Shown here: piece after piece, positions 46,440-57,284 of the stretch
How the letters are laid out: the number at the start of each line of letters is the position of its first letter
Position numbering within the stretch: the stretch's first letter is position 1
Source of the DNA: Gordionus sp. m RMFG-2023
Lineage: Eukaryota; Nematomorpha; Gordioida; Chordodea; Parachordodidae
Assembly: GCF_954871325.1 (NCBI RefSeq)
Contig: NC_088776.1
Location: 30,118,508-30,182,507, forward strand
Direction of reading: 5' to 3'
Length of the DNA stretch: 64,000 nt
Position numbers and translations under genes: made by a program
Notes under the pieces: model-generated
Databases searched by the model: none
Told to the model about the DNA's origin: nothing
The model's input: only the letters and a program-made list of their open reading frames with translations

Positions 46440-47960
46440 AATCATAGCCAGGCCTGATCAAAAAGCCATGGGTTGAAGGGTAAAAATTTGACAATGATGA
46501 AGTTTACTTCCTATTATTTGTTAACTTATACATATCTTTTTATTTTTTCTATTGTAATTTAATAACAATTTCTTAAATTTAATTTTATATTTTGTAAATA
46601 AGTAATAAATCATTTGGTTTGTTTAAAATTTAAATTAGGATGAACATATTCAGAATGGTACTTTAACATGTATTCATGAATTTCACGAATCATAGGTAAA
46701 TCAGATATTCACCCTTCTTGATGATAATTTTGAAATTAGACGGATTTAATTCTTATAAACCCCTTACATCAGACCTATTTTTCTGGCAAAATAAATTATT
46801 TGGGTTTTCTTGGGCTTGGGAAATATTTTTCACCATTAATATGGACTTGGACATAGCTTGAGAAACATTTTTCATAATTATTATAGTCTAAGATTCCTGT
46901 AAATTTTTTAATTTTAAATATGGGCTAGAAATTGGCCTGAAATTTTTTTTTGAAGACATGGCAAAGCCTGATCAACCAAGGCCCATGCAATCATATTCTT
47001 ATTGTATTTTTAAATGCATTGTGACTTTTTATATATTTTATTACAGTCCTCAACTATCAAAATTATTATGGTCTTTTGCGGGTTTGAGAAAACCAAGTGC
47101 GAGGACCTGGCTTAGGAATTTTTTTAATATTAGGCATAGGTGTAATATTTAACACAGAATATTTATATGGCCCTCAGGTAAAACTAATTTAAATATATTT
47201 TTATTCAAAAAAATAGTATTCACTCTTAGTCTTAATGGGTTGGCCTAGGTTGGGGTGAGCTGGGTTAAAATAGACTAAAAAAATAGATATGGTTTTTAGC
47301 AATTTACCTATCTCCAGGCTTGGGAAAAATTTTTAAATTACTATCGGTTGGCCAGGTTTGAGAAAATTTTTTAATAAAATTATTAAGGGTTGGGCTGGGC
47401 TTGGAAAATATTTTTCTAAATTATATTGGGCTCGGCTTGGGAAAAATTTTTCAAAATTAGCTTGGACGCTTGAGAATTTTTTTATTATTAATTATAGGTC
47501 AGACATTGACCCAAAACAAATTTTTTTGCAGGCCTGGACTTGACCATCAAAAAACCAAAACCCATGAAAGTCTGAATTTTGATTGTATTTTTAAATTCAT
47601 TATGATTATTAAAATATTTTATTTCAGTTCTTAACACTACCAAAATTATTATGATCTTTCATTGGGCTCGGAAGAATTTTTCATAATTAATATGGCTTTG
47701 GACTTTGCCTGTGAATATTTTTTATATTAAATATTAGGTATAAGTAATCAGTAATATTTAACAAATAATATTGGTATTATCAAGTAAATGCTTTAAATTT
47801 ATTTATGCTCAAACCATATCACTTAGTTTTAATGGATTAAACCTGGCCTGAAGGGATTGGGGGTAAGAAGAATAAAAATTGGATATTTTCAAATAAAGGT
47901 AACATGCATAAAAGTAAGAAGAAAATTTTCATTCCCCGTCATTTTTGACGGGCTATCTAC
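46440..47960 (+). repeat. GGCTTGG-rich direct repeats, copies 2 and 3
   Basis: 46,790-47,250 and 47,300-47,960 repeat each other in part ('ccaaaattattatg', 'gggcttggaaaatattttt') and match 37,740-38,450. Short open frames are chance products of the repeat. The last copy ends with the CCCCGTCATTTTTGACGGG hairpin at 47,934. Confidence 0.6.
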
Positions 47961-48054
47961 TAGTAATAATTATAATCACTTAGTTTAAAAAATATACAAT
48001 TTATTTATATAAAAAAATAATTAAACCTAAAAAAATATCGAAAAATAGAATATA

Positions 48055-48245
48055 TTCCGGGTACACAGGCCGGGACAAAATATACTCAGGCCGGGCCTGA
48101 AATTTTTTTTAAAAAAATATCAGGGCCAAGCCGTATATTTTATTACCAAATATTTGAAATCGCTATTATTAGCTATAAAAATCAAAAATAATTATAATAT
48201 ATTTTTAAAAAATCCGGGTCGGACCTGAAAATTTTTCTTATTTAT
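48055..48245. mobile_element. Fragment of the hAT-like GGCCCGG family
   Basis: 'aggccgggacaaaatat', 'caggccgggcctgaaa' and 'aaatccgggtcggacc' flank 'gctattattagctataaaaa', which also occurs inside the copy at 8,065-8,408. The ends are lost. Confidence 0.55.
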
Positions 48246-49150
48246 TTAATGATTATTAATTTAGTAGTTTATTCAAAAATTATTTAATTCTAAAATAATC
48301 TAAGTCTTTGACGTTTTTACTAAATTCTATGATTTAATTTAGTAAAATTTAAAAAAAAAATACATTTGTATGAAATTTCATAAATATTACCAGCAACTTG
48401 AGGGCAAAAAATATGGAATATATTGTGCTAAAGGTAAAGAAATATAATATAAAAAATAGGTTTATTAATTGAATTTGGTTACAAAATTATGAAACCCAGC
48501 AATATAACAATTTAAGAAAAGAAAATCTATTTGGACGGGAAATTATATTATTTTTGCCTATCCTTAAACAAAATTTTAATTTAATAAATTTTAAAAGAAA
48601 AATTATTTTAAAATTAATTTATCACACCCTTCTAGCTTTACCCACCTAGGTTTACCCATTGGAGGTGAAAGTGCTATATTTCATTTCAGAGATGAATTTC
48701 TGTCAAATTCAATAGAATGAAAAATATTTTGATACATTTAGCTTATCAGGCTTTTTATTTATTTAAATATTTTTTATTGATTCCTAAAATTTTACATACC
48801 TTTATCAACAATTTTTAAGTCCCTTGAAATATTATTAGACCTTGTGGTTCTTTATAAAAATATTCTCGAATCTATATAAATATCAAATTCTCTTCACTCT
48901 TCAGTATGCAAGCTACCCTTCCACCAAAGCTAGGTATAGATAAGTGATGGCATTAGCTTTTTAGGGCGTAAAAGTGGCGATTAAGGGCAGGGCCCTTGCC
49001 TAAGCCAAAAAATTTCCCCTACATCCCCTTCCCCCACCTTCTTCTTCAAATAAATATAACAATAATTTGAAAGAAAAATAATAATAATTTTTTAAAATAA
49101 AGATTACAATGCAAAATTTTTAGAAAATGTATTTTTATGAAAAAAATTTT
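48246..49150. other. Intergenic stretch upstream of the MsrA exons
   Basis: No repeat family is recognised. 48,890-49,050 is less AT-rich, with 'ttccaccaaagctaggtata' after an ATG at 48,907. This could look like a first exon with a GT donor, but its phase does not fit the next exon, so it is not called. Confidence 0.4.
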
Positions 49151-49152
49151 TT

Positions 49153-49217
49153 TTGCTGGGATTCTAACCCAAAGCCATCAGATTTATAAGCTACGATCTT
49201 GCCGATTAGGCCATTTT
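49153..49217 (-). repeat. tRNA-like sequence (SINE head or tRNA relic)
   Basis: On the - strand 'ggcctaatcggcaagatcgt', a loop CTTATAA and TTTGGGTTAGAATCCCAGC resemble A box, anticodon loop and B box. The acceptor and D stems pair poorly, so a working tRNA is unlikely. Confidence 0.5.
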
Positions 49218-49370
49218 CAAAATTCACCATTTTTTAAATATATATTATAAATTGAGACACTGTGACTGTGACACGGCTTTTATATATATTATAGATTTAA
49301 ATTACATAAATTTATATTTATAAAATAAATACCTATATTTGTTTAAACCGGTTTATAAAGTTCAAAGGTT

Positions 49371-49630
49371 AGGTTATCTCTAAATTTTTTCAAGTAGGTT
49401 TGGTTCAGATTCATTAAAAATATCAAATTATATCGGTTCGGATGGAAACTGGCTAAAACCTATCTATTTGTCTAGTAGTTTTATTATACTTATAATGATT
49501 TGGTTATCTCTAAATTTTTCAAAAAGGTTTGGTTCAGATTCATTAAAAATATCAAATTATATAGGTTCGGTTGGAAACTCTGGCTAAAATTTATCTATTT
49601 ATTATGTAGTTTTATTATGCTTATAATGAT
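49371..49630 (+). repeat. 129-bp tandem duplication
   Basis: Two near-identical units start 'ggttatctctaaattttt' (49,371 and 49,501) and continue through 'ggtttggttcagattcatta' and 'aaaatatcaaattatat'. The high identity suggests a recent event. It lies just upstream of the first MsrA exon seen. Confidence 0.85.
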
Positions 49631-49712
49631 TTTTTGATTAAATTAAATTTTTCTATATTCATTTTATCCAAATTTTTTTTACTATAAACTATAGATTTAA
49701 ACTTTTTTAAAG

Positions 49713-49885
49713 CTGTCTAAGTTCAAACCAATACCTGACCCCAGATGTAAGACTAAAGTGGCCACTCTTTCGATGGGATGCTTTTGGGGACCTGATTCGT
49801 TATTTGGATCTATCAAAGGAATCATGCGTACTAAGGTTGGTTATACTGGTGGATCCGAACCTGATCTACCGACGTACAAAAGCAT
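49713..49885 (+). CDS. MSRA: MsrA (peptide-methionine (S)-S-oxide reductase), catalytic exon
   Basis: MsrA reduces methionine-S-sulfoxide in proteins back to methionine with electrons from thioredoxin. This exon reads LSKFKPIPDPRCKTKVATL then SMGCFWGPDSLFGSIKGI and MRTKVGYTGGSEPDLPTYKS. GCFWG holds the catalytic cysteine, and VGYTGG and PTY are family landmarks. The acceptor is probably 'ttttttaaag' at 49,712 (polypyrimidine before it, reading frame phase 0 after it). The frame is open back to a stop at 49,698, so the true border could be a little later. The donor 'agcat|gtaaca' at 49,885 splits an Ile codon (phase 2) and joins in frame with the exon at 56,290. The first exon(s) with the start codon were not found. 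Codon use and an intact frame suggest a living host gene, in contrast to the surrounding relics. Confidence 0.9.
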
Positions 49886-50544
49886 GTAACAATTTATTTT
49901 TTACATCAACATTAAATTTTAAAAATATTTAGACTAATTTTTTCCAATTTTATTAATTTTTTTGTCTATTGGCAGAGACGTCCGCAGGATATTTTCCACA
50001 GAGGGGCGAATTTTTAAAATATTCATAGTGTAGTGAATATTTTGATCTAAAAATATTTCCAAACTACATAATTTTTTTAATGTTTTTATTATAAATATAG
50101 TTTTAATCCATGGTAATCAAAAATTTCAAAATATTCTATAAAAAATAATTAATTAATATAAGATTGTAGGTTAGAATTTGATCTCAGCCCATTAATTATC
50201 TTTTTTTGAAAAATTAATCACAATCTTAAAAATATTATACTATTATGATATAAAAATGCTTTTGAAAAGTGCGGTAACTCACCAACTCCAGTCTCTAGAT
50301 CTATAAAAATATGAATAGAATAATTTGATATTCCTATTTGTAGATATTCGATTTGATTTGTTGAATGTTCATGCTAAGTCCGACTCCGACAACAGTCAGT
50401 TTCAACCATGAAGTTTTCTAATTGCTTCTTTCTTCAAAAACATTTCATTCTTCATTATCATATCTGTCCCTACTAGAAATAACCGCTCACATAGAGCCGA
50501 AGATTATTAGGATAATATATTAGATTAAATTAGAATAGTGATTC

Positions 50545-50665
50545 TTTAGAATGTAGATAACATTAGATTCAATCCCGCATTCCAAAAGTGTTCTCCACAG
50601 GGCATCATGATTTACGCTATCAAATGCTCTACTAAAATCTACGAAAGTGAAGAGAGCTGGCATTT
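50545..50665 (-). pseudogene. LINE reverse-transcriptase fragment
   Basis: On the - strand it reads LFTFVDFSRAFDSVNHDALW then LLECGIESN, the palm motif of LINE reverse transcriptases (F-x-D-F-x-x-A-F-D-S-V), with the first catalytic aspartate. Nothing of the rest is seen nearby, so it is a small inserted scrap. Confidence 0.85.
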
Positions 50666-52094
50666 TATATTTCCAACATTTTGTATCAAATTATTTTTAA
50701 AATTAATTTATATTATTTTACCTTGGTAATATAGTTTCCAAATTTTGGAGTATTATTTATTTTATTTTCCCGTTATCCCCTTTTTTTTTATTCAGAATTT
50801 GAGATAATAATTTATATATTTGTATATCAAATACTATTTTCCTTCGAATAATTTTAATACGGATATCAGGAAAATCTTGAAATTCTCTGTTAAATTTTAT
50901 TTATTCCCAATAATATTTTTAGATAATTTCGTAGCAGTGAGAATATATATTGATCACATAGGATATTTTCATATCACCCCAAAAGATTCGATCCATCGTT
51001 CGCCTTATCGATTTCAAAATTTTATATATCGATATTAAAATAACATTAAAAAAATTAAAATGACATTTAAAGAAGAATAAATAAATTAAGTAAACAATTA
51101 TAAAAAAGACGAAAATAAGTTTAATAAAACATCATTGAGATCCGAGGAAACAAAGCTAGTTGCATCGAAATAGTTTTTAAAAGTTCTTACTTTCTAAGTC
51201 TCAATTTATCACTCAACACTTTAATACTATAATTAAAATAAAATAAGAAAACTTAAATATCTAAGATTCAACTTAAACTCAATTTTCTTATAACAATTAA
51301 TCCAAAATAAATAAAATATAAAATTAAAATCTTTTTTCTAATTTCAATATTTTATTTTTACCATTTTTTCGAATACAATTAAAATCCATGAAAATTAAAA
51401 TTTTCAAAAAAATATAAGCCAAATAAAATATAAATATTATTATTTATTATTATACTTTGTTTAAAATCCTACCAATCAACAATAAGCATTATTGTTGATT
51501 AAGGTCTATAATTAAAAAATTGTAATTTTATACAAAACTAGGACAATTACTACTTGCAATTCGAGTTGTAGTCATAAAAAACGGCTCCGACTCAAGCCGA
51601 TCAAGGGGCCGCATGTGCCGACTCGGTCGGCTCAATTTTTTTATTTATAAGTAAATATGATATTTGTTTTTTACATGTATTATGTAAAACGACTCCATTT
51701 GAGTCTTTTATAAACGGCTAACACAAATGTCTGGTAAATTGCTAAATTTTGGGTTACTGATTAATGTGAACAAAAATTATAATAAGAATATTAATGTCGA
51801 AACTAAGAATAGTTCTGGACCTGAATTCGGCTTCAGGGATTTTAGACTTAATTTGGTGGAAATTTTGATAACATGAAATTAATAAGCCGGTTCAGGAGTT
51901 GGCTCAAGCCGTTGGTTCAAACCGACTCAGGAATTAGCTCAAGCCGACTTTTGAGCCGAAATTTATTTGTGATTAGTTTTGTTATTAAACCCTCATTTGC
52001 AAAAAATAAATATGGATAGTCATCTCAAATAAATATTCACTCCCATTCCATTTTTATAACATTATTCGACCGAATTTTGCCTTATAAAGATATA

Positions 52095-53420
52095 GAATAC
52101 GTATTAAAATTTAAAAAAAATGTTATTCTGAAGCAAATTTATAAGTGGATAAACTTTCATCCAATACTCATGCAAAAAAGATATTCTGAAAGAGATTAGA
52201 ACAAGAATGTGATTTATTATTTTCTCCACTATCTCTTTCAGGTACAACTTTAGACTTTTGGAAAAAGACATTAGAACTTTGCAGGCCTTCAGTTCTAGCT
52301 TTAAAAAATTACATGCGTCCCGGGTTAGGCTTACCTTCCTCACTCAAAGTGCCCTTCATATTTTAACAAAATAATTTGTATGCATGTATAATTATAATTT
52401 TAATATAATTTAAATTTATAATATATGGATTTTTGGCAAAATTTGTTTAAAGTAAATTATTAATTTTAGTTAGGCTTTAAAACGAATTATTCGATTCGTA
52501 TTTTACGAATAGTACTTCGAATATGTATTTTAAAAAACATATTTTGAATTATTCGTAAATATTTTATTTTTTACTTTATTTTCTCTGCAAAAAATTGGCG
52601 TACAGATGATTGTCTATAGTTTTAAAGTAAGGCGCCGCCCCCAATTTTTTCATTAGCATATTTAAAAAAAAAATAAGTAATAGGATTTCAATTCGTGTAT
52701 ACTAATGTTTATTTCTTTGGTAAGGCTCTATAGATTGGCCAGAACCGGACTAGAGCAGTTAAAAAATTACGATCCCGGATTCAATTATCATTTTGGAAAA
52801 TTTAGTGGATCTTAAACGAGAATTAAGGTCCATATTGGGAGATTTCTGCCATTATAAAAAATTATTATTTTTAACTAAAAATAATTTTATTATTATTATA
52901 AATGCAAATAATTAAAATTTTATTAATTAATTTTTTTATATGAACCGATCAAAAATTGGTGGCGGCATCTTACTTTAACTATCGACGACGCGCCTATTTT
53001 CACGCTGTTGTTTATATATACCGTGGATTACGAAATTTTTTACCTTAAAAAATTATTTTCGATTTTTAAATTTAATCTTTTGTATGTATGAATATTAAAA
53101 TTAACAATTTATTCGAAATAACTTTTGCCAAATAAAATTTATATATCATAAATTTAATAATTTTATTATATTATAATAATTATGTATAAATAATATCTTG
53201 TTTAAATATGAAGGGAGTGAGTGAGAAAAGTAAGCCGAGCTAAACCTGTAACAGGGACCATGCAATTTTTTATGGTTAGAACTGGAAGTCTACGAAGTTC
53301 TATTCTCTTTTTCCCAAAGTCTGGAACATTATCTACCGAAAAGATAGAAGAGAGAATAATAAGTAACATTTTTGTTCTGAACTCACGGAATTTTGCTTCC
53401 TGAGTAATTATATTTTTTTA
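52095..53420. repeat. Inverted repeat pair around a MITE
   Basis: 52,095-52,370 and 53,190-53,420 are inverted copies. Both carry, on opposite strands, 'aatatgaagggagtgagtga'-like starts, 'gttctattctctttttccca' and 'gagaataataagtaacattt'-like blocks. Both have a ~60-codon open frame starting MRKVS, but the two frames align only partly, so I do not call a gene. Together with the MITE this is a 1.3-kb palindromic block. Confidence 0.65.
52597..53002. mobile_element. ~0.4-kb MITE with GGCG ends
   Basis: The left 'tatagttttaaagtaaggcg' 'ccgcccccaattttt' pairs with the inverse of 'aaaaattggtggcggcatct' 'tactttaactatcg' on the right. The outer parts ('ttggcgtacag' / 'gacgcgcctat') are less well matched. 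The target duplication is unclear. No coding. Confidence 0.7.
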
Positions 53421-54309
53421 AGAGATTCGGTCGCATGAGATAAAAGTAGGATGGGAGAGAAACATTTTTTCTTAATATAACTATTCACTATATTTCATTT
53501 TCAAATAAGTTTTGAAAAATATGATCTAGTTTAAATTTAATTTTTATAACTTTTGAAACTGCATCTTTAATAAAAATTATTGCCAATGACCATAATTTCT
53601 CTTTTTTCATTAATATTTCTTGAAATTAATAGATAAAAAAATATTCTACAATCAGGTTTATTGGTGAATTATCAATATATATGTGACTTTTTTAAATATA
53701 AAAAGTGTTAAACGTTATTGGGGCCGATAAATTTGTTTTTTTTTATTCAAATCTGGTTTTAGCATACCTTTACATTACTTTAGCTCAATTTCGCATTCCA
53801 AATTGACTACTCTATATCTGAAGACCTATGGGACTTTTCTAATTTTTTAAATAATATATTAACATTTTTGTAGTCTAATCATGGACAATCGGATTCAATC
53901 GCCTAAAATTAAATTTTACATAAAAATTTATTAATTATTTTCGATATGTTTTTGTTTCTATCTATGCAATATATAATAAACCAGTTTTAAAATGTTATAA
54001 TAATATATATTTGAATTCCTCAGGTGAGACCGCTAGGAACTCTAATTCTTTACTTAAATTAAAATCGTACAAATATTATTCTTGATGCTTGTCTAATTTA
54101 AGGTTCCTTTTTGTTTTGAAGAAACTGTAATGGAACGGGGGGAAAAAATATAGAGAGTCAAGTCTCTGAAAAAGTGATCTTTATATATTTTATTATCCAA
54201 TTTTATATTTTTAGTAAAAAATAATCAATGATTACTACTTTTGCAAAGATAAAGTGGCTACATATTCTTTATCGTTTATTGGCGGTTTTCCAGGTAGGTT
54301 TACCAGGGT

Positions 54310-54960
54310 AAGCCAGTTTCCCCTCTGATCCCTTTTCTCAACTTTTTACTATCATGGGCGTTGTTAATTGTAAAACAAATTGTTTTCATATCATTCGATT
54401 ACTTTTCATCCGCATCTTCGTTGGTCTTCCTCGAGGCCTATCTTATTACTTCCAACGAAGAATATCTCTTAACTCAATCATCCTTCGTTTTTAGTTCAAC
54501 GTACCCTATCTCAGTTTACTTCTTCTCATTATAACTCCAATCGCTTCTATGCCAATTCTTTACCTCAATTCGTTGCTTGTTTTTCTCTCTCTGACACCTC
54601 ACACATCCATCCGACTATTCTCTTCTCCTTTCTTTCCAGCTTCTATTCATGCACCACTTTTATTACTCATATTTCGCCACCGTAAACTATACAGCTTCTC
54701 ACACTGCTTACATAAACTTTTCCTTTCAGCTTCAGAGATATTTTCTTATCTGTAGAATACATCTCTCAAAACATTTTCCATGCATATCTTACTAATGCAA
54801 CAGCAACTGAATCAAAACATACATCTGCGTTTAAAAGTATGTCACCCAAATAATAGACCTTTCCCACTTTTTCCAGAGTAGCTCCATTACCAATATTTAC
54901 CTTATCATTATCATGAACCCTATTCATGCATGTTCTACAGATTACCAGTGACTGCTTTCC
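54310..54960 (-). pseudogene. LINE ORF2, 3' part
   Basis: On the - strand the order is typical of the region after the reverse-transcriptase palm: CMNRVHDNDKVNIGNG, LEKVGKVYYLGDIL (54,930-54,830), KLKGKVYVSSVRSCIVYGGE (about 54,725-54,665), RIVGWMCEVSERK (about 54,620-54,580) and finally RPRGRPTKMRMKSNRM (about 54,440-54,390). Similar order is known from RTE-like and related LINEs in invertebrates; the clade is not certain. Several stops and frame changes are present. It is 5'-truncated, as LINE copies often are. Confidence 0.8.
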
Positions 54961-55152
54961 GCCATCAATGTAAGGCTTTGGGCGGTGGCGAATATTAAAT
55001 TTATTCGGTAATAGCGCAAATATTGTGGGTACAACCGTTTTATAATATAGGACATTGAAGGTCCAAAGTTAGTGAAAAATAAACGTACCATCTGCATAAG
55101 TGACTGCTTTCCGCCATCAATGTAAGGCTTTGGGCGATGGCGAATATTAAAA
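54951..55152. repeat. 150-bp local duplication
   Basis: 'gtgactgctttccgccatca' 'atgtaaggctttgggcg' and 'tggcgaatattaaa' occur at 54,951 and 55,101. The spacing of exactly about 150 bp and near identity indicate a recent tandem duplication at the 5' border of the LINE fragment. Confidence 0.8.
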
Positions 55153-56289
55153 TTCTTGACAGCTGGTTGCAAATGATTGCTATCATATTGAAGGAATGGC
55201 CTCCGAACATGTTATTCTATAGCTATCGGGTAGTAAATTTAGATCATAACTGTTTGTCGGGATAGGTAATGTAGAACTTATAAGCGATCTAGCCCGCTGA
55301 ATGGTTCGGCAGCATGATGGGATAGGGAACACTCTGCTATGTCAATGCTTATAATTTTTTGAGGTGTATATAGAGGATTTCCTGTTGCAACACGATAAAG
55401 TAATATTTAAATGTTTTTATGGTCACCTCAATGGCACGTATTTTAATAATATTTAGCATTCGGTTTTTAAGACTTCAGTACCATCTAACACATGATTATG
55501 ATTATCTATATGAAGAATTATTTCTTGATTTAATGTATGGCACTACCCTTTACAACGGGTAGGTCTACCTTCCAAAAATTTATAAGACTTTACACATTAT
55601 TTTTTGATTTATGATTCTCTCTTTCCTGAATATGATCAATCATGAACAAGTTGTTTTGATCCACGTTTACTTATAACATAATTTAAAGGCATTCTTAAAA
55701 ATAAAAGTAAACTATAATATCATAAATGATATACAGAAATAAGATTATTAATATTTACCTTTTAATTAGGAATTCTCAATTTATAATGATTAAATTATGG
55801 AAGGAAATGAAAAATATTAAAGTTTACTACAAACTTTTTAAAATGAAGAAAAGAAGAAAATTTTAAGATAAAATATATGAAGGCTCGAATATTGTAAATC
55901 GCCATTATTATATATAAAAAATAAATAAAATATATTTAAAATAATTATTGAAACTTTGTTAACATTATTAAACGTTTTAAAACTTGAACCTTTATAAAAT
56001 TATAATCCTGAACCAAACTTAAACCTTTATCATTTTTTCTTCCTGGAACCTTAACCGAACCGATATATCATATATCAAAAGGTAATTGCTAACTAACAAT
56101 TTTTATGAAAAGTTATAGAATTTTTTTGTGCAAAATTGCATAGAAAGACTCAACTGACCTTATAGGTTAAATAATTTGATATCGGTCCATGATATCGGCA
56201 AAAATTAAAAGGATAGGCAATATCATAAGTGGCCTAAAATCATATGATTATTATTTTTTAATTTCATTACTTCTAAAAAATATATTTAG

Positions 56290-56417
56290 CGGGGACTATA
56301 TAGAAAGTATCGAATTGTACTATGATCCTAGCAAAATAACTTATCTTGATCTGTTGCAAGTATTTTGGAACAATCATGACTCAACTGATAAGTCTTCATA
56401 TCGTCAATATATTTCAG
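56290..56417 (+). CDS. MSRA: MsrA, second exon seen
   Basis: It continues the 49,713-49,885 exon in frame: after the split Ile codon it reads GDYIESIELYYDPSKITYLD then LLQVFWNNHDSTDKSSYRQY and IS. The V/I-x-x-x-Y-DP-x-x-I-x-Y-x-x-LL-x-x-FW-x-x-HD-x-T and RQY-x-S pattern is characteristic of MsrA. The borders 'atatttag|C' and 'ttcaG|gtaaac' are canonical. The exon ends in phase 1, just where the family continues S-A-I-F-Y-H. The final exon (expected to encode the AIFYH part and the resolving C-terminal region) was not found up to 64,000, so the next intron is longer than 7.5 kb or the gene's end has been lost. Confidence 0.9.
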
Positions 56418-57061
56418 GTAAACATCAACTATTCGGTTAAATTTTTTATCCCAGATACATTTTTATTTAATAATGCTACAAAGAGTCCAAATAAATACCC
56501 TAATGTTAAAAAGTAAAGCCAACTTTGCATATTTTAACCCACAAAGAATGGCGATAACCCTTTATTTTACAGGAGTGCATCGTTTGTACCGTTTTCTTTA
56601 TTTAAATTCCCTTATTTTTAAATTATTAAATACTATAAACATTTTTTTTATATAATTTTTACATGTACTATTTATTCATTCTATTATTTGCCATTTTTTA
56701 TTCATTATAAAGTTTTTCAAAAGTAGCCAGCTGAAAATTATTCTTTTTGTTTTTATATTTTTCTTCACCTCTCTGCTCCATTTTTTTAAACAATTCTTTA
56801 CATATTTTTCATCATACATACAATATTCTTTTTCTCATTTTTTCTCTTTATATTGTAATCTTTTATACATACATTTCTAACCTTTCCAATTTCTTTAAGT
56901 CATTTTTAATCTTTATTTTTTTGACCTTTTCTTAATATTCTTTCTTCTCATTTTTGATAATTCTTTTTAGGAATTATATTTAATTTTCACTAAATTTTTG
57001 GCAGACAATATTTTTTTATTAGAATCTTAATTGTAACTAAATAATTTGATATGTAAAATAA

Positions 57062-57135
57062 AAAAAATTCTATGACCTAATGGGTTAGATGTATGCTTGG
57101 AAACAGAAGGACGAAGAGGACGCTGGTTCAATCCT
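57062..57135 (+). repeat. tRNA-like sequence ahead of the LINE
   Basis: 'gacctaatgggttagatgta' and ACGCTGGTTCAATCCTGGT resemble internal A and B boxes. It sits about 150 bp before the LINE endonuclease frame on the same strand. It could be a SINE head or part of the LINE leader. Confidence 0.5.
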
Positions 57136-57284
57136 GGTAAGGAGCATAAAAACTTTCAAGTTTTTTTTCGATGACTGATGTGTAAAGACATATGGTAAGA
57201 TGAATTTTGGAGCTTAGAGATGACACCCCGGTCACCTACAGGCCTGGACAGCCGGGTGCTAAGGATACTTGTCTAATAAACAAA

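Larger units (their letters stand above)
49886..56289 (+). other. 6.4-kb MsrA intron filled with transposon relics
   Basis: Bordered by GTAACA and TATATTTAG. It contains, in order, a LINE reverse-transcriptase scrap (50.55-50.67 kb), an inverted repeat pair with a MITE between (52.1-53.4 kb), the 3' end of another LINE (54.3-54.96 kb) and a local duplication (54.95-55.15 kb). No repeat or gene was recognised in 50,670-52,090, 53,425-54,300 or 55,160-56,180, apart from a CGGCT-rich palindromic patch at 51,580-51,960 resembling the GTTAAACGG MITE family ('aacggctaacacaa'). Confidence 0.75.

Noticed and set aside
48907-48934. ATG followed by QATLPPKL and a GT donor as the first MsrA exon
   Set aside because: It ends in phase 1 while the next exon seems to begin in phase 0, and nine residues are too few to judge.
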